Below are positions 5,805-9,944 of a stretch of 9,944 nt of DNA, piece by piece. The translations under genes and the position numbers were made by a program. Below the pieces are notes generated by a model. That model made no database searches and had not been told where the DNA came from. It saw nothing but the letters and a program-made list of their open reading frames with translations. The stretch is from CAZXVU01 sp964644465 (GTDB lineage Bacteria > Chlamydiota > Chlamydiia > Chlamydiales > SM23-39): positions 1 to 9,944 of the forward strand of contig CAZXVU010000076.1 of NCBI GenBank assembly GCA_964644465.1. Reading direction: 5' to 3'. Numbering within the stretch: the stretch's first letter is position 1; the number at the start of each line of letters is the position of its first letter.

Positions 5805-7739
5805 ATGATGATTAGGTCATTTTTTCAAAATATTCTTCACTGGTGGCGCAATGAAAGACCTATAAAAAAGGAAATCAACTATCTTTATTTCAGTTTTTTC
5901 CTTCTCGTTTTATGCATCTTGACCTTATCCCATTTCTTTAGGACCGAACGGGCTCTCTTCGGGGTCCCCCTTTTTTTTCTGATCTATGCCTTGGGACAGG
6001 CAATACTGGAAGTCTTTTCTTTCATTTTGGTCGCCCTTTTACTAAAAAGATGGACTCCGAGATGGATCTATTGTCTTTTTATAGCTCTTTCTTTTGCCCT
6101 CCTCCTTCTCCATTTTACCAATTTTACTCTGGTACGGCTAACTGACGCTCCTATGTCCTTGATGTTCAAATTCTTTTTTGGCAGCGGCCTCAATCATTTC
6201 ATAGCTGCTTTTCAAGCTTTAAACATGAATTGGACCATTATTGTCATTTCTGTAGCCGGCCTTTTGCTGATTCCCATCATTGGCCTTCTTTTCTATGGAT
6301 TCACCCACTTAGTCGCAAAGCGCAAACCTTTTAAGATCTCCCTTTCTCAGATAGCCATTGCAATCGGCTCGATGGCTATGGGGCTTTTCCTCCTCGACAT
6401 TTTCGCCCATCCATTTCTGAATCGCCATGTTTATGCCAAATACCAGAAAGTTCTTCCTTTTGGGACGACCTTTATTACTCCCGCTCTCCAATGCATTCGT
6501 CTTGACCGACAGATCGCGCTTCCCCCTAATGAAAAACAAACTCAGAAGCTGTTAAAAAAACTTGACCTCTCCATCTCTCACCGACCTAATATTTACCTTG
6601 TTGTCATCGAAACTCTCCGTAAAGACTTTGTGACGGAAGAAATCGCTCCAAACCTCGCAGCTTTTGGACAGCAAAACATCTCCTTCCCCTCTTCGTATTC
6701 AAACGGGAACTCAACCTACCTCTCCTGGTTTGCGATCTTCCATGCAAACTTTCCCTATTATTGGACTGCAGTGCGCGATGAATGGAATAATGGGAGCGTC
6801 CCTTTGCAGCTTCTCAAAAAAATGGGATATAAAATCCGGGTCTATTCTTCCGCTGATTTCCAATTTTTCAATATGGACAAACTCCTTTTCGGATCAAAAG
6901 GGCAGAATGCCGATCAGATCGAAGAATATTCCTTGATCCGATCCATCGAACCTTGCGACCGGGATGCTTTGGCCTTAGACTCTTTTGCCAGAGATGTAAA
7001 AAATGAGACTGCCAAAGAAGGCAATGTCTTTCTTATTTTCCTCGACTCGACCCATTCCGAATATAGTTTTCCGAAGGATTTCCCTTTGAAATTCGAGCCC
7101 ATTTGCAAAGAGATCGATTATCTAACCATTGGCCCGATGAAGAAAGAACTCGAGCAGATTAAAAACCGTTATAAGAATTCGATTCATTATATAGACCATT
7201 TAATGGGCCGTTTTTTCCAAGTTCTCAATGACGAAAATCTTTATGACGATGCTGTGATCGCAATCACAGGAGATCATGGAGAAGAATTTTTCGAGGAAGG
7301 AGCTCTTTTCCATGGCAGCCATTTGAATCAGTATCAGACAAGCGTTCCTCTCTTTTTAAAATTTCCGTCGAAAGATTGGATTCCTCTGACAAAAGAAGCT
7401 ACGCATATAGACCTTTTTCCCTCAATTCTTCACTATTTGACTGAGAAGAGCGATTTCCAAGATCTATTCAATGGACAATCGATCTTTCTTCCAAATTCTT
7501 GGCCCTATCGCCTGACAGTCCATCAAAATGGAACAGAAAGTCCCTGTGAATTTTTGATCGAAAAGGATGAGAAAAAAATGAGAGCCCGATTCGTAGATCC
7601 AAACAGCGATTATTCGAAGAACGATTTAGAGATTCTCGACCTGCAAATTCCCGGAGATTGCACCAGCGGCCTTTCTTTAGAGAACCAAATCAAGGTGCAT
7701 TTCCCCGATGCGCTAACTCCCCTTTTGGAAAAGAGATAG
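5805..7739 (+). CDS. Membrane-anchored sulfatase-superfamily enzyme, paralog 2 (LtaS/EptA-like transferase or phosphohydrolase)
   Basis: A 644-residue paralog of the protein encoded at 2279. They share the entry motif INYLYFSFF (24-32), about five N-terminal hydrophobic helices (roughly 25-45, 52-80, 87-108, 144-168 and 180-200), and a probably periplasmic catalytic domain from about 255. Likely active-site residues are E269 (VVIET), T304 in GNSTYLSWF (nucleophile candidate), D490-H491 in ITGDHGEEF, and His in LFHGSHL (503-506). LDSTHSEYSF and NRYKNSIHYIDHL also match the paralog closely. There is no CxPxR sulfatase motif, so transfer or removal of a phospho-head-group is more likely than sulfate hydrolysis. 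ATG codons occur at 5805 and 5808; a weak AGG lies 9 nt before the first. The gene is divergent from the trxB-trx fusion, and its end overlaps the minus-strand gene at 7713 by 27 nt. Confidence 0.87.
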   Translation: MMIRSFFQNILHWWRNERPIKKEINYLYFSFFLLVLCILTLSHFFRTERALFGVPLFFLIYALGQAILEVFSFILVALLLKRWTPRWIYCLFIALSFALLLLHFTNFTLVRLTDAPMSLMFKFFFGSGLNHFIAAFQALNMNWTIIVISVAGLLLIPIIGLLFYGFTHLVAKRKPFKISLSQIAIAIGSMAMGLFLLDIFAHPFLNRHVYAKYQKVLPFGTTFITPALQCIRLDRQIALPPNEKQTQKLLKKLDLSISHRPNIYLVVIETLRKDFVTEEIAPNLAAFGQQNISFPSSYSNGNSTYLSWFAIFHANFPYYWTAVRDEWNNGSVPLQLLKKMGYKIRVYSSADFQFFNMDKLLFGSKGQNADQIEEYSLIRSIEPCDRDALALDSFARDVKNETAKEGNVFLIFLDSTHSEYSFPKDFPLKFEPICKEIDYLTIGPMKKELEQIKNRYKNSIHYIDHLMGRFFQVLNDENLYDDAVIAITGDHGEEFFEEGALFHGSHLNQYQTSVPLFLKFPSKDWIPLTKEATHIDLFPSILHYLTEKSDFQDLFNGQSIFLPNSWPYRLTVHQNGTESPCEFLIEKDEKKMRARFVDPNSDYSKNDLEILDLQIPGDCTSGLSLENQIKVHFPDALTPLLEKR

Positions 7740-8114
7740 TTTCTCCTTCGCTTGATTGAGGATTTTCAGAGAAGACTCATAGGCAGTTCTAGCCAAAGCT
7801 TCTTCTTCCATGAGCTTCTTTAACTGCAAAGCGGCCCGCTGTTTCGCTTTTTGGATGCAAAATCCAGAATCCATTCCCAAACATTCCGCCTTGTCCCCCG
7901 CTTCAGAAACTGCAATAGAAAGCTCTACGCGCGCCTTCATCACTTCCCATTCAACCGATTTCAAATGCCAATGATCTTTTTTCATCGACTTTTCCAGCTC
8001 GGCAACTTTTAAAGTCCAGAACTTGTCAGGCCATAGTTTTTCCCAAACCAAATCCCCCTGGAGAATGATCCAAGAGCTAAATCCGACAATCATCAGTTGG
8101 AAACACCAGCGCAT
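7713..8114 (-). CDS. Small membrane-anchored or secreted helix-rich hypothetical protein
   Basis: A 133-residue protein that I do not recognise. Residues 1-20 are hydrophobic (FQLMIVGFSSWIILQG) and could be an uncleaved anchor or a signal peptide. Residues from about 35 to 130 are rich in Lys, Glu, Ala and Leu with few helix breakers, consistent with long helices or coiled coil. Two cysteines (in AECLGMD and GFCIQK) are about eight residues apart. An AAAAGG ribosome binding site lies 8 nt upstream of the ATG at 8114, which supports a real gene. Its end overlaps the convergent gene by 27 nt, and it is divergent from the hydrolase at 8181 with a 66-nt gap. Its proximity to membrane-associated genes suggests an envelope role, but this is weak. 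Confidence 0.65.
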   Translation of the reverse strand: MRWCFQLMIVGFSSWIILQGDLVWEKLWPDKFWTLKVAELEKSMKKDHWHLKSVEWEVMKARVELSIAVSEAGDKAECLGMDSGFCIQKAKQRAALQLKKLMEEEALARTAYESSLKILNQAKEKLSLFQKGS

Positions 8115-8124
8115 AAAAAAAACC

Positions 8125-8153
8125 TTTTCAACAATATTTTCTCATCCTAAATT
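8125..8153 (+). promoter_or_regulatory. Possible promoter of the alpha/beta hydrolase gene
   Basis: TTTTCA (8125-8130) and TAAATT (8148-8153) are separated by 17 bp, and each matches the sigma70 consensus at four of six bases. They sit 28 bp before the start codon in an AT-rich 66-bp divergent region. Fit and spacing are only moderate. Confidence 0.35.
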
Positions 8154-8168
8154 AAACTGCCAATTTTT

Positions 8169-8173
8169 AGGAG
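8169..8173 (+). promoter_or_regulatory. Ribosome binding site of the hydrolase
   Basis: AGGAG lies 7 nt before the ATG at 8181. It is the strongest Shine-Dalgarno match seen in the window and fixes that start codon. Confidence 0.8.
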
Positions 8174-8180
8174 TAAGTCT

Positions 8181-9458
8181 ATGATTTCAACAGTTAATCA
8201 GAACCAAAACAACTCATCCTCAAAGATTTGTTGCCAACCGATCCGATGGATTTGCGAGAAAATCGGCAATATTTTCCGTGCTATTTTTGGATATTTGCTC
8301 CGGATCATCCTCTTCCAACTCGGGGAAATCAAGGTTCCGGGCGCATATACCATCATGCGGGCGTATCAAAGACTCAGCTCCGATCCCCGGGAAAAAAAAC
8401 CCTTCGACCTTCACCGCCTTACCCAAGCTAAAAAATTCCTCATCCATTGCGGAGGAGAAGAGGTCGCTCTCCGTCCAGCAGACGGCCAGGCGGAAGTCCG
8501 CTGCATGACTTTTAAGTCTGAGCGATTCTTTCACCATTTCAACGACTTAGGCGTTGAGCGAACAGAAATCCTCCTGCGGGATCCAGTCACTGGCGAAGAA
8601 AATCCCCGCTTCGCGCTCATTCCCAAACAAGAGATGCTGGACGCTGCATACAAGCCGATGCGCGATCATTTTACGGATGAAATGCATAAGTTCCGCTTCC
8701 CTGTTATTGATATCCAAACAGCCGATGGAATTGTGAAAGGAGGCCTTCTTCCTGAATCTCCCCAATTTCCACCTGGTCAAAGACCTATTTGGGTCCATTT
8801 CCACTCTCCTGGAAGAAGCATGGCCATGGAGCTGCGGCTGCTTGGCCTACTCCTCGGCGCTGGATATGATGTGGCTATGTCGGATCTCCGCGGCACAGCT
8901 GAAAGCGTCGGCAAGATCTGCGAAGGAGGAGGCTATCTCGATGCGGAAGCTGTTTACAATCATGTCCATCTCCAAAAAGGGTATCCCCACAATCGGATTT
9001 ATATTTCAGGCTTTTGCGAAGGAGCTGCCTGGGCAGCCCATCTGAAAAAGCTGTATCATCCTCATGGAGCTCATTTCATTGGAGCCAATCCGTTTGATTC
9101 AGCTGACCATCTCGTCTCAAGCCATGGCTGGTTCGCCAAATTTGTGAGTCCTTATGCTATTCCTGCATTAAAATCTGAAGATCCGAGCATTTCCAACCTC
9201 GTTGAACAAGACGGCATGGATACTGTGAGCAAATTCACCGGTCTCCCCCCTTCCACAGGTAAGTTCATCTTCATCCGCACTGATACAGATAAAACGGTAC
9301 CTGAAGATTCGGTGGCTCGGATCGTTGCGGCAATTGCGAATGCGGGGCCAGTGAAAGAAATCCTTCGCGAGCATCCCAATAAGAAAATCGATGGGCATAC
9401 GCAACCGCCTTACGAGGATCCGCGCGTCTGGTCGCAGCTCATCGAAGTGGATACCTAG
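8181..9458 (+). CDS. Alpha/beta hydrolase with cysteine nucleophile elbow, CHLPS (DUF818)-like
   Basis: A 425-residue protein whose C-terminal half has an alpha/beta-hydrolase pattern: HFHSPG (206-211, oxyanion-hole region), VAMSDLRGTAES, nucleophile elbow SGFCEG with C279 where serine is usual, an acidic candidate D370 in TDTDKTVP, and a His candidate H406 in DGHTQPP. A Cys-His-Asp triad is known in dienelactone hydrolases. The N-terminal 180 residues are less typical: a Ser/Asn/Gln-rich start, cysteines at 17, 18 and 25, and a hydrophobic amphipathic stretch at about 31-47, with no clear signal peptide. Size and layout recall the chlamydial CHLPS 43-kDa family (PF05677), whose biochemical function I do not know to be established. 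The polar N-terminus could be a type III secretion signal, but that is speculative. The AGGAG site fixes the start. Downstream sequence is unreliable, so no terminator can be judged. Confidence 0.82.
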   Translation: MISTVNQNQNNSSSKICCQPIRWICEKIGNIFRAIFGYLLRIILFQLGEIKVPGAYTIMRAYQRLSSDPREKKPFDLHRLTQAKKFLIHCGGEEVALRPADGQAEVRCMTFKSERFFHHFNDLGVERTEILLRDPVTGEENPRFALIPKQEMLDAAYKPMRDHFTDEMHKFRFPVIDIQTADGIVKGGLLPESPQFPPGQRPIWVHFHSPGRSMAMELRLLGLLLGAGYDVAMSDLRGTAESVGKICEGGGYLDAEAVYNHVHLQKGYPHNRIYISGFCEGAAWAAHLKKLYHPHGAHFIGANPFDSADHLVSSHGWFAKFVSPYAIPALKSEDPSISNLVEQDGMDTVSKFTGLPPSTGKFIFIRTDTDKTVPEDSVARIVAAIANAGPVKEILREHPNKKIDGHTQPPYEDPRVWSQLIEVDT

Positions 9459-9468
9459 TCACCACAGA

Positions 9469-9699
9469 GGGGGGAAAACAGGGGGGGGGGCCGCCCCCCC
9501 CCCCCCCCAAAAAAATGTGGAAAATGTATGGGGGGTGGGGAAAACGCGGGGGGGGGGGCCCCCCCCCCCCCAAAAAATAANNNNNNNNNNACCCCACCGC
9601 CTTCGGGTGCGGCCGGGGGGGGGTCGCTCCCGACGTGTTGTGCAACCTCCCCCCCCCCTCGGGGCCCCCCCCGGGGGGGCCCCCCCCCCCCCCACCCCC
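9469..9699. other. Low-quality poly-G/poly-C tracts around a scaffold gap
   Basis: The stretch consists mostly of G and C homopolymers of about 6 to 17 bases, broken by short normal-looking pieces such as 9510-9530 and 9590-9640. It is unlike the rest of the window and flanks ten Ns. The pattern fits read-end or consensus artefacts next to a scaffold join. Proline- and glycine-rich reading frames here are by-products of the homopolymers. I see no gene in 9459-9766; the only other structures are the short repeat and hairpin listed next. Confidence 0.85.
9581..9590. other. Assembly gap (10 N)
   Basis: Ten consecutive N bases. The true length and content of the gap are unknown, so adjacency of the hydrolase and the gene at 9767 is unproven. 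Confidence 0.99.
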
Positions 9700-9718
9700 A
9701 ATTAAAGTAGGAAATAGG

Positions 9719-9732
9719 AATGCTGAATGCTG
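9719..9732 (+). repeat. Two tandem copies of AATGCTG
   Basis: Positions 9719-9725 and 9726-9732 are identical 7-mers just after the unreliable tract and 34 nt before the four-helix-bundle start. I have a general memory of short tandem repeats of this kind upstream of four-helix-bundle genes in other bacteria, but cannot verify it here. Confidence 0.6.
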
Positions 9733-9740
9733 AAAACGTC

Positions 9741-9753
9741 GGGGCTTCGCCCC
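9741..9753 (+). repeat. Short GC hairpin upstream of the four-helix-bundle gene
   Basis: GGGGC (9741-9745), loop TTC, GCCCC (9749-9753). It ends 13 nt before the ATG at 9767 and occupies the place of a ribosome binding site, of which none is visible. It may affect translation of the gene or be part of a larger repeat. Confidence 0.6.
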
Positions 9754-9766
9754 CGCACCCCAAAAA

Positions 9767-9944
9767 ATGAAAGAAGACTTACGAGATCGGACCAAAGGTT
9801 TTGCACTCAGAATCATAAATCTGTATACAAGTTTGCCAAAATTAACAGTCGCTCAGGTGATTGGGAAACAACTTTTACGCAGAGGAACTTCAGTAGGTGC
9901 AAATTTTAGAGAAGCTTTTCGTGGCAGATCTTCAGCAGAATTTA
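9767..9944 (+). CDS. Four-helix-bundle protein, 23S rRNA intervening-sequence type (3'-truncated)
   Basis: The first 59 codons of a gene that runs off the window. The N-terminal text matches the four-helix-bundle family (TIGR02436/PF05635): DLRDRTKGFALRIINLY, then GKQLLRRGTSVGANFREA, where LxRxGTSVGANxxEA is the most conserved part, then RGRSSAEF. Full-length members are about 115-130 residues, so about half is present. Such proteins are encoded in intervening sequences of 23S rRNA in some bacteria and as free-standing genes of unclear function in many others; here no rRNA sequence is seen beside it. The start at 9767 gives the usual N-terminus, but no Shine-Dalgarno site precedes it. It lies beyond the gap and may not be linked to the rest of the window. 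Its AT-richer codons differ slightly from the upstream genes. Confidence 0.85.
   Translation, partial: MKEDLRDRTKGFALRIINLYTSLPKLTVAQVIGKQLLRRGTSVGANFREAFRGRSSAEF

Noticed and set aside
9469..9699. Phase-variable poly-G/poly-C tracts like those in chlamydial pmp genes
   Set aside because: There are too many tracts in one non-coding stretch beside an N gap, and no gene reads through them; an artefact is the simpler explanation.
9391..9816. Several Pro/Gly-rich reading frames on both strands near the gap
   Set aside because: They are made of poly-G/poly-C runs and cross the N gap, so they are artefacts of low-quality sequence.

Overview
The window looks like chromosomal DNA of a chlamydia-like bacterium, probably an environmental member of the Chlamydiota. 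The evidence is the gene order ispD - truA - HAD phosphatase, which as I recall is also found in Chlamydia trachomatis (CT462-CT464), and an alpha/beta hydrolase that resembles the chlamydial CHLPS (DUF818) family. I cannot name a genus from sequence alone.

Layout. Bases 1-1229 hold the 3' part of ispD (MEP isoprenoid pathway) and truA (tRNA pseudouridine synthase), overlapping by 19 nt on the plus strand. Bases 1226-1552 hold an unusual non-coding element of nested hairpins: roughly 27-nt hairpin units with CAGGAT linkers on the left, the mirrored ATCCTG units on the right, and a 10-bp long-range stem enclosing three inner hairpins. It separates truA from a convergent HAD-family phosphatase (1568-2242, minus). 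Two paralogous membrane-anchored enzymes of the alkaline-phosphatase/sulfatase superfamily follow (2279-4285 and 5805-7739, both plus). Between them, on the minus strand, lies a thioredoxin reductase-thioredoxin fusion with a predicted Sec signal peptide (4179-5693). Its upstream region carries a good sigma70-type promoter and two 16-bp direct repeats 21 bp apart. A small membrane-anchored, helix-rich protein (7713-8114, minus) is divergent from an alpha/beta hydrolase with a cysteine in the nucleophile elbow (8181-9458, plus).

From about 9469 to 9699 the sequence is poly-G/poly-C with a 10-N scaffold gap and should not be trusted biologically. After it, the first 59 codons of a four-helix-bundle protein (23S rRNA intervening-sequence type) run off the window end. 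Its position relative to the hydrolase depends on the scaffold join.

How the genes may work together. ispD and truA are housekeeping genes. From the fusion to the second sulfatase-like gene the theme is the cell envelope: two polytopic enzymes likely to transfer or cleave phospho-head-groups outside the inner membrane, and a disulfide-reducing fusion that may be exported. This link is inference from topology and adjacency. The strongest candidates for undescribed biology are the hairpin array at 1226-1552 and the exported TrxB-Trx fusion.
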